Shown here: piece after piece, positions 1-9,112 of the stretch
Numbering within the stretch: the stretch's first letter is position 1
Layout of the letters: the number at the start of each line of letters is the position of its first letter
Assembly: GCF_901472495.1 (NCBI RefSeq)
Contig: NZ_LR590469.1
Span: 310,001 to 374,000, forward strand
From: Yersinia enterocolitica subsp. enterocolitica
GTDB lineage: Bacteria > Pseudomonadota > Gammaproteobacteria > Enterobacterales > Enterobacteriaceae
Reading direction: 5' to 3'
Length of the DNA stretch: 64,000 nt
Notes under the pieces: generated by a model
The model's input: the letters and a program-made list of their open reading frames with translations, nothing else
Database searches by the model: none
Told to the model about the DNA's origin: nothing
Made by a program: the position numbers and the translations under genes

Positions 1-50
1 TGGCTGCACTCGCTTGCCGCCTTCCTACACCTTGAAATCTATTGGGATAA
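1..50. repeat. Remnant of an ERIC-type intergenic repeat, cut by the window edge
   Basis: The words CTTGCCGCCTTCCT and a TTGGGATA end match the outer part of the ERIC copies seen in full at 56841-56967 and 63695-63819. Only one end is inside the window. The frame 1-132 is open to the edge, but its first part is this repeat, so I do not call it a gene. The rest of 50-267 holds no convincing gene. Confidence 0.5.
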
Positions 51-245
51 ATTGATAGATCTGGCAGATTCACGTTTAGAACAGCTAATCTGGCTCATTG
101 CCCTACATACTGCATGGTTTATGCCAACTTGAAATGGTGGCGTAAAAGTGGATGAATATGATTGTTTTATAAAGGATTAGTGGATATTGATGCGGGAGGG
201 AGTATTAACAGGAAACTGTCGGCAGGCATGACGTCGGCAAAATTG

Positions 246-263
246 ACGACGGCATGCCGTCAT
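246..263 (-). terminator. Possible terminator of the hyf operon
   Basis: The self-complementary stretch GACGGCATGCCGTC lies just downstream of the hycI stop. On the minus strand it is followed by CGTCAATTTT, a weak T-rich tail. It is suitably placed to end the long hyf transcript, but the hairpin has almost no loop and the T-run is short. Confidence 0.35.
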
Positions 264-267
264 TTAG

Positions 268-741
268 CTATAAATGTGCGAAACCGCCATCACCTTGCCA
301 GTGTGGCAGTTGTTGATACACCGTTTCTACCGCCTGTTTTACTGGCTCGGTCATCGGAAAGTAGAACGCCACCAGGGTAGGTTGGATGCCGACGAAGATA
401 ACTTCGCTGATATCTTCCTTTAACTGATCAATCAGAAAATTGAGCGGTAAATTATGCGTGCTCATGATGAACATTTCGGCAATTCGCTCAGGATCAATGA
501 TGCGAATCTCACCCGGCGGCAGCTCCATATCGGCGGCATCAACAATAATCAGGCGGGTGGGCTGCAACGCGCGAATACGATGCACGACATTTTCCGGTGC
601 CGAACCACCGTCGATAACGTGCCAGCCAGCTAATGGTTGCTCTGTCATACGCTCAGCCAGTAACGGGCCAGCGCCATCATCGCCCATCATGCTATTGCCG
701 ACGGTTAACACGATATTTGTGACTGGATATTGATGTTTCAT
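268..741 (-). CDS. hycI: Hydrogenase maturation endopeptidase HycI
   Basis: This 157-residue protein is a member of the HycI/HoxM peptidase family. The family removes a C-terminal peptide from the hydrogenase large subunit once nickel is inserted in the cytoplasm. The N-terminus shows the family pattern V(G)NSMMGDDGAGP (residues about 14-26), whose acidic residues bind nickel. A second conserved patch is VDAADMELPPGE (about 87-98). It is the last gene of the hyf operon and its ATG overlaps the hyfJ stop by 4 bases (ATGA), suggesting translational coupling. Its likely substrate is in the same operon: HyfG keeps a 32-residue tail after DPCYSCTDR. Function is inferred from family and context and is well supported. 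Confidence 0.93.
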   Translation of the reverse strand: MKHQYPVTNIVLTVGNSMMGDDGAGPLLAERMTEQPLAGWHVIDGGSAPENVVHRIRALQPTRLIIVDAADMELPPGEIRIIDPERIAEMFIMSTHNLPLNFLIDQLKEDISEVIFVGIQPTLVAFYFPMTEPVKQAVETVYQQLPHWQGDGGFAHL

Positions 742-1139
742 GGGCGGCGCTTCACCATTAAATAAATTGCCGGTTCCTGCTCAATATCGTACAGGGTTTG
801 CAGCAGTTGTTGGCTCCAGGGCTGATGCAATGAATCTGCATTCTGTGCCAGTGGCGCAAAGGCTTGGGCCAGCAATTGGGTATGGGTGCTGTCGATGGTG
901 ATTTCGCCAAATTTCAGCAAACCAGCCATTTTGCGGCGAGCTTTACCTTCGGGTAACTGACTGAACCACTGCTCATACTCAGCCAGTGGACATTCCATAA
1001 TGGCTTTTAAGCAATCAATGACGCCGACATGGTGGCCGATAGCCAGTGAGTAATACATCACTTGTTGCGCCTGTTCGGGCATGTCTTCATCACTGTCGAG
1101 GAACTTCTGGTTCAGGGCATAAAAGATCACTTTAGGCAT
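738..1139 (-). CDS. hyfJ: Formate hydrogenlyase maturation protein HyfJ/HycH family
   Basis: This small soluble protein (133 residues from this start) belongs to the HycH family. E. coli HycH is needed for maturation of the hydrogenase-3 large subunit but is not part of the finished enzyme. Recognisable conserved stretches are QQVMYYSLAIGHH and IYLMVKRR. Two in-frame ATGs lie two codons apart (1145 and 1139). I prefer 1139 because GGCGGG lies about seven bases upstream of it, whereas it would be too close to the first ATG. The start overlaps the end of hyfI. It resembles hyfJ more than hycH, in line with the rest of the operon, but the two are hard to separate. Confidence 0.88.
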   Translation of the reverse strand: MPKVIFYALNQKFLDSDEDMPEQAQQVMYYSLAIGHHVGVIDCLKAIMECPLAEYEQWFSQLPEGKARRKMAGLLKFGEITIDSTHTQLLAQAFAPLAQNADSLHQPWSQQLLQTLYDIEQEPAIYLMVKRRP

Positions 1140-1935
1140 TAACATGCCCTCCCGCCAATTGCATCAGGGTTATCTGTTGCAGGTTGGCAAATATCTCACT
1201 TAAACGCGGATCATCTTGTTGCTGGAGGTAACTCTGGCAACGCTGTTCCAGTCCTTGCAGCGGTTGATTGACCAGCAGTGATAAGAAACTGTCGGTAATT
1301 TCTCGCCCGTGACGATAACCGGCCATACGGCGGGCCTCACGTTCTAATAATACCCGCAGAGTTAGCGGTGCATCAGGGTGAATAAGCGCCACGCGTTCAT
1401 CGGCGGCTTCCTGGTGATCCTCACCTTTTAACTTTTGTTCCAGCAAGCCCAAAGCGACCGCAAAGCCATAAATGGTCGCTGCCGGGGTGGGAGGGCAGCC
1501 GGGGATATAAACATCAATCGGCACAATGGTGTCGCTACCGCCCCAGACACAATACAGGTCGTGGAAGATACCGCCGCCGCAACCACAAGCGCCATAAGAG
1601 ACACAAATTTTGGGGTCAGGAGCGGATTCATAAGCACGTAAGGCCGGTGTGCGCATGGCGCGAGTGACGGCGCCGGTGAACAGTAAAATGTCCGCATGGC
1701 GTGGTGAGGCAACCACTTTGATGCCAAATCGCTCGGTGTCGAACAGCGGTGTAATTGAAGAGAAAATCTCAATTTCACAGCCATTGCAACCACCGCAGTC
1801 CACTCGATACACATAGGCCGAGCGTTTGATATCTTTCAGTAATTTGCCTTTTAACTGGGCGATAGAAGAGTCAAGTGCAGCGGGTTGGCTAACGTAATGG
1901 CCCCAAGCTGGTTTCAATGAATGTGGTTGGCTCAT
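1132..1935 (-). CDS. hyfI: Hydrogenase-4 small subunit HyfI
   Basis: HyfI is the electron-transferring small subunit of a group 4 membrane-bound [NiFe] hydrogenase, homologous to NuoB of complex I. The 267-residue protein shows the cysteine pattern for the proximal [4Fe-4S] cluster: VDCGGCNGCEIE near residue 47, a CGCGG stretch in the middle, and PGCPPTP further on. There is no Tat signal, as expected for group 4 enzymes facing the cytoplasm. The first possible start codon is TTG at 1938. I chose the ATG at 1935, which overlaps the hyfH stop as ATGA. The C-terminal third beyond the NuoB-like fold is typical of HycG/HyfI proteins. Confidence 0.95.
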   Translation of the reverse strand: MSQPHSLKPAWGHYVSQPAALDSSIAQLKGKLLKDIKRSAYVYRVDCGGCNGCEIEIFSSITPLFDTERFGIKVVASPRHADILLFTGAVTRAMRTPALRAYESAPDPKICVSYGACGCGGGIFHDLYCVWGGSDTIVPIDVYIPGCPPTPAATIYGFAVALGLLEQKLKGEDHQEAADERVALIHPDAPLTLRVLLEREARRMAGYRHGREITDSFLSLLVNQPLQGLEQRCQSYLQQQDDPRLSEIFANLQQITLMQLAGGHVNA

Positions 1936-2522
1936 CAATTGCTCCCCCCTTCAAGGTGGTGATTCGGTATCATGCTGTTATTCATGGAAACATTATTTTT
2001 TATGGAGACATTGTCATTACCTATAATGTTCTGTTTGCGCTTACAGTCAGGACAGGTTTCAAAATGGGGGCGCTGTTGCTCGACATCATCAATACCCATC
2101 CCGGAATGAATCAACAGTGCCATGACGTAATCCACCTCTTTTTTCGGCGCAAAAGGCTTCTGGCACTGCTGGCAATGGGCGAGAGTAAAGGTGGCGCGCT
2201 GATATAAATCGGCTTTATTGAATACTGCCAGTTCAAACTCTTGTGATAACACAATGGCGCGGGTCGGGCAGACTTCTTCACAGCGGCCACAAAAAATGCA
2301 ACGTCCGAGGAACAATTGCCACTGGCGAGTGCCCTTAGCAAGGTCGGTCTCCATCGTCAGCGCATTGGCGGGGCAGGCCATAGTGCAGGCGCCGCAGGCA
2401 ATGCATTGCTCGGCATCATATTGTGGTTTGCCACGGAATCCGTGACTGACCTCAAGTGGCTTAAACGGATATTTCACCGTGGTATCGCCGACTTTCAGGA
2501 TGGTTTTAAACAGTTTTAACAT
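1935..2522 (-). CDS. hyfH: Hydrogenase-4 ferredoxin-like subunit HyfH
   Basis: HyfH is a NuoI-like polyferredoxin subunit that passes electrons between the formate-side iron-sulfur protein and HyfI. Two [4Fe-4S] motifs are clear: CIACGACTMACP (about residue 41) and CIFCGRCEEVCP (about residue 75). A further four-cysteine set, CQQC (about 118) and CPDCK (about 158), lies towards the C-terminus and could bind another metal; homologous HycF/HyfH proteins share it. The last 30 or so residues are Asn-rich and low in complexity, longer than I would expect for the family. It sits between hyfG (12-base gap) and hyfI (ATGA overlap). Confidence 0.94.
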   Translation of the reverse strand: MLKLFKTILKVGDTTVKYPFKPLEVSHGFRGKPQYDAEQCIACGACTMACPANALTMETDLAKGTRQWQLFLGRCIFCGRCEEVCPTRAIVLSQEFELAVFNKADLYQRATFTLAHCQQCQKPFAPKKEVDYVMALLIHSGMGIDDVEQQRPHFETCPDCKRKQNIIGNDNVSIKNNVSMNNSMIPNHHLEGGSN

Positions 2523-2533
2523 TCTTCATCCCT

Positions 2534-4339
2534 CTATTTGAGCGGCGAATGGGTGCGCTCAATGCCATAGCGTTCGATCTCTTTGTACGGCACGGTGACG
2601 GATTTCTGCTTGCGTACATCCACCAATGTCACCCGGTCAGTGCAGGAATAGCAGGGATCGAGGCTGCCGATAATCAATGGCGCATCAGAAACCGTATTGC
2701 CGCGCAGCATGTAGCGCAGCACCGGCCAATTGGCGTAAGTGGCGGCGCGGCAGCGCCAGCGGAACAGCTTCTGATTGTCGCCGGTCATGCTCCAGTGGAC
2801 ATCTTCGCCACGCGGCGCTTCCGAGAAACCAAGGGCAAACTTATACGGCTGATAGTGGACTTTCTCCTCCAGCAACGGCCCGCCCGGCATATGGTTTAGC
2901 CCGTACTCAATCATTACCAGCGAGTCGAAGAACTCCCGCACCCGCACCAACAGGCGCGAATGCACATCACAGCCATCAAGGCTAAACAGCTCTTTCGGGA
3001 TATTGGCGTAGTTGGCGTAAGGGTGGTCGTGGCGCATATCGCGTGCATAGCCACTGGCGCGGATCATCGGGCCAACTGGGCTGAAATCACGAGCGATTTT
3101 GCGATCCAGCATGCCAACGCCCATTGTGCGCTGCTCGATATTGGCGGTGCTCATCAGCATATCCACCAGCTCGCTGATATCAGCGCGTATCTCTGAGACT
3201 AATTGCAGCGTTTTAATACGGTCGGCTTTCAGAATATCGCGCCGCACCCCACCAATCAGATTTAGGCCGTAGGTTTTTCGCGCGCCGGTAAGCATCTCGG
3301 CGATAGTCATGGCTTTTTCGCGCACTCGGAAGAACTGCATAAAACCGGTATCAAACCCGACAAAGTGGCAGGACAAACCGATATTGAGCAGATGGCTGTG
3401 TAGCCGTTCTACTTCCAGCAAAATGGTACGGATCATCTGCGCCCGCGGTGGCACGATAATGCCGAGCGCATTTTCAATCGATGAGGTATAAGCCACGCTG
3501 TGGGTGAAGCCGCAAATGCCACAGATGCGATCTGATAGGAAAGTGATGTCGTTGTAGCCCATGCGGGTTTCAGCCAGTTTTTCCATGCCACGATGGACAT
3601 AAAACAGGCGGTAATCGGCGTCGATAATGTCTTCGCCGTCGACGAACAGCCGAAAGTGACCTGGCTCATCAGAAGTGATATGCATCGGGCCGATGGGCAC
3701 CACCCGGCTGCTACTGCCCGCTTCGTTTTCAAACTGATAGGTTTCAGTGTTGCTGGTGGGAGTCGGGCGCTGGCGGTAATCCATGGTGTCTTTGCGCAGC
3801 GGATAGAGGTCGTCTGGCCAATCATCGGGCAACACTAAACGGCGCTCATCAGGCAAGCCAATAGGTTGTAGGCCATACATATCGCGCACTTCGCGCTCAC
3901 CCCAGACGGCTGCCGGAACTCGTGGTGTCACGGACGGGAACTCGGGCCGTTCGGGGCTAATCAGCGCTTTGACAATTACCCAGCACTTATCGCCATACTT
4001 TTTACCCGTATCAATGCCGTATTGTTCGCGGCCTTCCATTGACAGCACATAGTAGATGGCAAAATAGCCATTCAAACTGCGCTCGTCATTACCAAATAGC
4101 ACAGATAACCAACCACCTTGTTGATAATAAAGGTGTTCAACCACATCCGGCAGGCTGTTCAGTTTGATGGTTATCGTCAGTTGATCAGGGGTTTGCCACT
4201 CTTCATCAAGAATTACAGTTGGAAATTGTTCTCGCAGCTGGGCCACATAGGCGGCTCCCAGTTTTTCACCGCTGTGTGGCTGCCCTGAAACCGGCTGTTC
4301 TGAAACCAAAAGAGCTGAAGTAGGTGTTTCGTGAGTCAC
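2534..4339 (-). CDS. hyfG: Hydrogenase-4 large (catalytic [NiFe]) subunit HyfG
   Basis: HyfG is the catalytic large subunit that reduces protons to H2. It is a fusion of a NuoC-like N-terminal domain (to about residue 190) and a NuoD/hydrogenase-large domain. Both nickel-ligand motifs are intact: RICGIC at 271-276 and DPCYSC at 561-566. After R569 there is a 32-residue C-terminal peptide, the kind removed by HycI after metal insertion. At 601 residues it is longer than the E. coli proteins (about 555-570), partly through an extra low-complexity N-terminus of about 25 residues. The start is GTG, two bases after the hyfF stop region, so a start further downstream is possible. Confidence 0.95.
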   Translation of the reverse strand: MTHETPTSALLVSEQPVSGQPHSGEKLGAAYVAQLREQFPTVILDEEWQTPDQLTITIKLNSLPDVVEHLYYQQGGWLSVLFGNDERSLNGYFAIYYVLSMEGREQYGIDTGKKYGDKCWVIVKALISPERPEFPSVTPRVPAAVWGEREVRDMYGLQPIGLPDERRLVLPDDWPDDLYPLRKDTMDYRQRPTPTSNTETYQFENEAGSSSRVVPIGPMHITSDEPGHFRLFVDGEDIIDADYRLFYVHRGMEKLAETRMGYNDITFLSDRICGICGFTHSVAYTSSIENALGIIVPPRAQMIRTILLEVERLHSHLLNIGLSCHFVGFDTGFMQFFRVREKAMTIAEMLTGARKTYGLNLIGGVRRDILKADRIKTLQLVSEIRADISELVDMLMSTANIEQRTMGVGMLDRKIARDFSPVGPMIRASGYARDMRHDHPYANYANIPKELFSLDGCDVHSRLLVRVREFFDSLVMIEYGLNHMPGGPLLEEKVHYQPYKFALGFSEAPRGEDVHWSMTGDNQKLFRWRCRAATYANWPVLRYMLRGNTVSDAPLIIGSLDPCYSCTDRVTLVDVRKQKSVTVPYKEIERYGIERTHSPLK

Positions 4340-4340
4340 G

Positions 4341-5978
4341 TTACATCTCCTGACGAGTCGGGGTGAATGGCAGAGCGGCGTGCGTATCTGCGATGGATGG
4401 GGTCAATAGGGCCGGAGAAATGTCTTTTATTGGGCTGGGCAATTGCCATGGCAACATAAAGGGTGGTTGGATAGGGTCGCGGCTGTCGTTATTGAGGACA
4501 ATCTGCGCCGCATCAGTCAGCAAGCGGGTCACTGGCGTGGGAATATGCACCCCGAGCAACAGCATCAGCAATAATAGAATCGCCATCGGCGCGGTAGTCA
4601 GAATACCCAGTTCACCTTTGCTTACCGCCGTCGGTGGGGTACCCAGCACCGTGCTGGCGATCATGCGTACCAACCCCGCCAGTACCAAAGTGAGCAGCAA
4701 TAGCAACACAATAACTAAGGTGATATGGCCGGTTTTAATCGCTGCGGCGACCACCATAAATTCACTGATAAACACGTTAAATGGCGGCATTCCCGCCAAC
4801 GCCAATGCGCCACCGGCCAGCATCACCGCAGTGAGCGGAGCCACACGGATAATGCCTTTGATAGCACCCATATCCCGCGTGCCATATTTCAGCAGCACAT
4901 TGCCAGAACCGCAGAACAGTAAGGTTTTTGCCAGGCTGTGATTCATGGTGTGAAACAGTGCGGCTAATACACCCAGTGGGCCACCAATGCCTAAGGCCAC
5001 GGCGATTAACCCCATGTTCTCTACACTGGAGTAAGCCAACAAACGTTTCATATCGCGCTGTGCCAGAATGAAGAATGCAGAGACGGCAACCGACATCATG
5101 CCGAACACCAACAGCAACATTTGTGGGAAATGTGGCCCGATGGCGGCACTGATAATGATGTAATAGCGAATGATCACCAGCAGGGCGCAGTTGAGTAATA
5201 CCGCGGATAACAAGGCGCTGGTGGGGCTGGGGGCTTCGCTGTGAGCATCCGGCAGCCAGGAGTGCATTGGGAACAGCCCGGTTTTGGTACCAAAGCCAAT
5301 CAGGATAAAGACAAATGCCAGATGCATCAGGCTAGGATCTAGCTCTTTGGCATGCTCGGCGACCACCGTCCAGAAGATAGCGCTGCCGGGGTCGGCCAGC
5401 ACATTGGCAGCATTGGCATACACCAATACCGTGCCATACAGCCCGAACGCCACACCAACGGTACAGATAATAATGTACTTCCACGCCGCCTCCAGTGAGG
5501 AACGCTGGCCGTATAATCCCACCAAAAAGGCCGAACTGAGGGTGGTGGCTTCAATGCCAACCCACATCAGAATCAGGTTATTGCTGGTTACCACCAACAG
5601 CATGGTGAACAGGAACAGATGGAAAAAGCCGTAGTAATTACACAAGGTGCTGACAGTAATTTCACCGTTATTCACTTCATGGCGCATATAGCCAAGGGAG
5701 TAAAGGCCAGTGATAAAGCCGATAACGCCTAAAATAGCGAGGAACAGCGCACTGAGGCTGTCGATATGCAGCCAATGGTGAACCGCCAGAATTTCCCCGC
5801 CCACTGCCACCCGGCACACTACCGTCAATGCCACTATCAGCAGTAAACTGATGCCTGCAAAATGTACCCAGGTGGTTGCCATGCGGGCGGCACTCCCCAA
5901 GGCACGGCAAGCAAATGCCAGCAGCGAGGCTATCAGAGGTATCGCCAGCAGTAACAGCAGCAGGTCAGTATTGCTCAT
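4341..5978 (-). CDS. hyfF: Hydrogenase-4 antiporter-like membrane subunit HyfF
   Basis: HyfF is a 545-residue polytopic inner-membrane protein of the NuoL/M/N (Mrp antiporter) superfamily, thought to move protons or sodium in step with H2 production. It has about 14 hydrophobic segments and the family signature GFGTKTGLFPMHSWLPDAHSEAPSP around residues 230-255, with the conserved lysine and WLPDAH patch. A second lysine-bearing stretch, QRDMKRLLAYSSVENMG, lies near 310. It is one of three antiporter-like subunits in the operon (with HyfB and HyfD), which is what separates hydrogenase-4 from hydrogenase-3. The tail after the last helix is extended and proline-rich. Confidence 0.94.
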   Translation of the reverse strand: MSNTDLLLLLLAIPLIASLLAFACRALGSAARMATTWVHFAGISLLLIVALTVVCRVAVGGEILAVHHWLHIDSLSALFLAILGVIGFITGLYSLGYMRHEVNNGEITVSTLCNYYGFFHLFLFTMLLVVTSNNLILMWVGIEATTLSSAFLVGLYGQRSSLEAAWKYIIICTVGVAFGLYGTVLVYANAANVLADPGSAIFWTVVAEHAKELDPSLMHLAFVFILIGFGTKTGLFPMHSWLPDAHSEAPSPTSALLSAVLLNCALLVIIRYYIIISAAIGPHFPQMLLLVFGMMSVAVSAFFILAQRDMKRLLAYSSVENMGLIAVALGIGGPLGVLAALFHTMNHSLAKTLLFCGSGNVLLKYGTRDMGAIKGIIRVAPLTAVMLAGGALALAGMPPFNVFISEFMVVAAAIKTGHITLVIVLLLLLTLVLAGLVRMIASTVLGTPPTAVSKGELGILTTAPMAILLLLMLLLGVHIPTPVTRLLTDAAQIVLNNDSRDPIQPPFMLPWQLPSPIKDISPALLTPSIADTHAALPFTPTRQEM

Positions 5979-5982
5979 TTTA

Positions 5983-6648
5983 TTACCCCTTTAGCGCTGT
6001 CAGTTGTTTAACATCCAGCGTATGCAGCGTGCGGTAAATTTTGCGCGCCATTAGCGTCATCACAATCACGGCGAAGATGGCATCAGTGGCAATACCTACC
6101 TCGACCAACTCCGGCGCGCGGAAAGCCAACAATGCCAACATCAGGTGCGCGCCGTTTTCCATCAGGCAGTAACCGAAGATGTTTTTCAGGATATTGCGTT
6201 GGGTGACGATACACAGCAGGCCAATCAGGAAGTGCCCAAGTGACACTGCCAATGCCGGTTTTAGCGCACTGACCATCGGCAATTGCACTGGCTCGACCAC
6301 GAAGTAGCTCAATAAAATGATGATGGCGGCGATAAATATCAGGCCAGCGGTACCTACCACGCCGCCGTTGGCTTTAGGGTCTTCCATCTGGCGAAATGCG
6401 CGATACATAATCCACGGCACCAATATCACCTTGGTGATAAAAGCGGTCAGCGACCACATATACAGCTCGTGGGCGTGCAAGGTTTCGGCTAATACCAGGA
6501 AAATCAGCACCAAGACCAGTGACTGCAAAGCATAAAACAGCGCTGATGTGGCGGGTTTTTTCACGATAATCACCAGCAGCGAGGTAATGATCAGCAGGCC
6601 TGCCAGATTATTGACGACCAAATTGTTGACAATAAGTGTTCCGGTCAT
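5983..6648 (-). CDS. hyfE: Hydrogenase-4 membrane subunit HyfE
   Basis: HyfE is a 221-residue integral membrane protein with about six predicted helices. Its C-terminal half resembles NuoK/MnhC of complex I and Mrp antiporters; the segment KNIFGYCLMENGAHLMLALLA carries the conserved membrane glutamate. It is present in hydrogenase-4 operons and absent from hydrogenase-3, so it supports calling this locus hyf rather than hyc. It is spaced 4 bases from hyfF and 11 from hyfD, in the same minus-strand operon. Confidence 0.92.
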   Translation of the reverse strand: MTGTLIVNNLVVNNLAGLLIITSLLVIIVKKPATSALFYALQSLVLVLIFLVLAETLHAHELYMWSLTAFITKVILVPWIMYRAFRQMEDPKANGGVVGTAGLIFIAAIIILLSYFVVEPVQLPMVSALKPALAVSLGHFLIGLLCIVTQRNILKNIFGYCLMENGAHLMLALLAFRAPELVEVGIATDAIFAVIVMTLMARKIYRTLHTLDVKQLTALKG

Positions 6649-6659
6649 TTTTTACTCCC

Positions 6660-8129
6660 TTATCCGAGCCAGGCGACGGCAATAAAACTTGAACACACCG
6701 ACATCACCACCAGCACTACCAGCACACCCTGCATGGCTAATGGCAGCGGCTTGGCACTGGCGACTTCTTCTGACGGCTTGCCTGGTACAGTTTGTCCGAA
6801 CCAGTAGAGGAACCAGCCAAAGCTGGCAACCGATTCAATCAACGCCAGTACCAGCAGCGGTATCAGCAGCCAATGTTCATGAGAAAGTGAGAAACCGGCG
6901 GCAAAAATGGGGAATTTACTAAAGAAACCGTTAAATGGCGGTACCCCGGTGATGGCCAGTGCAGCCACACAGAATCCGACGCCCAGCAGTGGCATTTTGC
7001 CCATGATGCCTTTAAGTTTGGGCAACATACGGGTGCCGCAGCTGTAACTCAGCGCCCCGGCGACCAGGAAGAACAGGCTCTTGGCAAATGCGTGGTTGAA
7101 GATGTAGGCAATGCCGCCATCAAAGGCCAGTTTTGAGCCATAGATAGCCAACGACAGAGCGAAGAAGATGTAAGACAACTGGGTGATGGTGGAGTAGGCC
7201 AGTAGCCGCTTCATATCTTTTTGCGGCAGATACATAAAGAAACCGTAAATCAAAGTAATAACCGCCATCACCATACCGACAGTGCCGATAATCTGCGGCA
7301 CATCACCGGCGGAGTAGATGGCGCGAGCGAAGATATAGACGCCGACTTTGACCATCGACGCGGCGTGCAGATAGGAACTGACTGGGGTCGGGGCCTCCAT
7401 CGCATCCGGTAACCAGATATGCAGTGGTAACTGGGCCGATTTCCCCCAGGCGGCAAACAGGATGCCACCGAATACAATGACTTTGGTGGTGTGGTCCAGT
7501 TGCGCCAGTGCCGTTAAAGCAAAGGTGCCGGTATTGACCAGTAGCACTGCTGCCGCCAAATACAGGCCGATGGCTGCCACATGGGTAACCAGCAAGGCTT
7601 TTAGCGCCGAGCGCAGTGACTTCTGGCTCTGGTAGTAACCAATCAACCCCCACGAACAGCCGCCGGTAATTTCAAAGAAGAACAGCTGTCCCAGCAGGGT
7701 GGATGATAAGACAAGCCCTGCCATAGCGCCAATGAATACCAATAGCAGCGCATAGTAGCGGTTGGTGCCTTCGTGCGGGTGCTCGCGATTACCTAATGTC
7801 AGATAGCCGGTGGAATAGATACTGACCAGCAAGCCGAGGAATACCACGGCGAAAGCAATTAAGGTGCTGATGCGGTCGATGGTCAGACCGAACAGTGCCA
7901 TATCACCGTAATGAATCAGATCAAAAGTGACATCAACCTTGCCGCCACTCAGATAGACATAAGCCAGCAGAATGGTGCCGAGGGTGGCCAGCAGTGAGAA
8001 GAAAGTACAAGACCATTTCGCCCATTGCTGTGGCAAACAGGCGGTGAGAATGGCACCGGCAAACGGCAACAGAATCGTTACAAGGGCGATGTTTATCAGG
8101 ACTGAATTTATAAGAGCCAGGTTATCCAT
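6660..8129 (-). CDS. hyfD: Hydrogenase-4 antiporter-like membrane subunit HyfD
   Basis: HyfD is a 489-residue NuoL/M/N-type subunit, the second of the three putative ion-translocating subunits. The family signature AWGKSAQLPLHIWLPDAMEAPTPVSS is present around residues 225-250 and the second lysine motif PQKDMKRLLAYSTITQLSY near 305. There are about 14 hydrophobic segments. It is close to the E. coli length (about 479). It is transcribed with hyfC (18-base gap) and hyfE. Confidence 0.94.
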   Translation of the reverse strand: MDNLALINSVLINIALVTILLPFAGAILTACLPQQWAKWSCTFFSLLATLGTILLAYVYLSGGKVDVTFDLIHYGDMALFGLTIDRISTLIAFAVVFLGLLVSIYSTGYLTLGNREHPHEGTNRYYALLLVFIGAMAGLVLSSTLLGQLFFFEITGGCSWGLIGYYQSQKSLRSALKALLVTHVAAIGLYLAAAVLLVNTGTFALTALAQLDHTTKVIVFGGILFAAWGKSAQLPLHIWLPDAMEAPTPVSSYLHAASMVKVGVYIFARAIYSAGDVPQIIGTVGMVMAVITLIYGFFMYLPQKDMKRLLAYSTITQLSYIFFALSLAIYGSKLAFDGGIAYIFNHAFAKSLFFLVAGALSYSCGTRMLPKLKGIMGKMPLLGVGFCVAALAITGVPPFNGFFSKFPIFAAGFSLSHEHWLLIPLLVLALIESVASFGWFLYWFGQTVPGKPSEEVASAKPLPLAMQGVLVVLVVMSVCSSFIAVAWLG

Positions 8130-8147
8130 GATGGGTTTATTAGCTCC

Positions 8148-9101
8148 TTAAAGGCCGGTGAGATAGAAAACCAGAGACAAGGCAGCGACGCCAAACCCCA
8201 GCCAGGTAACACGGGAGGTCAACAGGAAGCGCCCACGGGCAATACTGTTTTCCACGATGGAGGCCAGTACAAATACCACCACCAATTTAATAACACAGGC
8301 CACCAGCGCCCACAGCAAGCCCGGCCCACTCAGTACCGCCAGCTTGCCAAACGGGATAAATACGCCGAGGAAAAGCTGCGCCACCACTACCTGTTTCAGG
8401 CTTATGCCCCATTTGACCAAGCCCAGTGACGCACCGGAGTATTCGGTCAGTGGCCCTTCCTGTAGCTCTTGTTCCGCTTCAGCGACATCGAACGGAATTT
8501 TGCCCATTTCGATAAACACGGCGAAACCGCAGGCCAACAGCGCCAGAGCCGTTGCGGTCGGTGACTGCCAGTGCCCTTGAGATAAGGTAGTACTGATGGT
8601 GCCGATATTGGTTGAGCCAGCAATCAGCCCCACCACCAGCAGTGAAAGGATTAGTGTCGGTTCAACCAACACCCCCAGCGTCAACTCGCGGCTGGCACCG
8701 ATACCGGCGAAGATACTGCCGCTATCCAGACCTGCCAGTGAGAAGAAGAAGCGAAACAGCGCGAACAGATACAGCAGAGCTATCAGGTCGCCTGCCACGC
8801 CAAAGGGGGAGGCCAGCGTGAAAATGGGTAACGTCATAGCAATCAATAACATGCTGCCCAGCAGTACATAGGGCATCAACCGGAAAATAATCCCAGCATT
8901 GGCCGGTGCCACATCCTGACGTTTCAGTAGCTTGGCTAAATCTCGATACTCTTGCAGGATGCCCGGCCCACGGCGCGAGTGCATTCTGGCTCTTACCATG
9001 CGCGAAATCCCCGCCATCAGCGGTGCCAGCGCCAGCATCACCAGCGCCTGCCCGATGGCGAAAGCAATCATAGAGAGCGCAGGCATATCAGTAGTTGGCA
9101 T
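8148..9101 (-). CDS. hyfC: Hydrogenase-4 membrane subunit HyfC (NuoH-like)
   Basis: HyfC is a 317-residue homologue of NuoH/HycD. This subunit anchors the hydrophilic arm to the membrane and forms the quinone-like cavity region in complex I relatives. Eight or so transmembrane helices are visible. Conserved cytoplasmic-loop stretches include RMHSRRGPGILQEYRDLAKLL (about 38-58) and the acidic motif PFDVAEAEQELQEGPLTEYSG (about 203-223). The length matches the E. coli protein (315). It is separated from hyfB by 11 bases. Confidence 0.94.
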   Translation of the reverse strand: MPTTDMPALSMIAFAIGQALVMLALAPLMAGISRMVRARMHSRRGPGILQEYRDLAKLLKRQDVAPANAGIIFRLMPYVLLGSMLLIAMTLPIFTLASPFGVAGDLIALLYLFALFRFFFSLAGLDSGSIFAGIGASRELTLGVLVEPTLILSLLVVGLIAGSTNIGTISTTLSQGHWQSPTATALALLACGFAVFIEMGKIPFDVAEAEQELQEGPLTEYSGASLGLVKWGISLKQVVVAQLFLGVFIPFGKLAVLSGPGLLWALVACVIKLVVVFVLASIVENSIARGRFLLTSRVTWLGFGVAALSLVFYLTGL

Positions 9102-9112
9102 TGCTCGTCTCC

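Noticed and set aside
1..132. An open frame running in from the window edge and ending at TGA 130-132
   Set aside because: Its first part is ERIC repeat sequence and the remainder is too short to identify, so I could not support a gene.
4363..4941. A 192-codon frame on the plus strand
   Set aside because: It lies wholly opposite hyfF, resembles no protein and has the composition expected of an antisense shadow.
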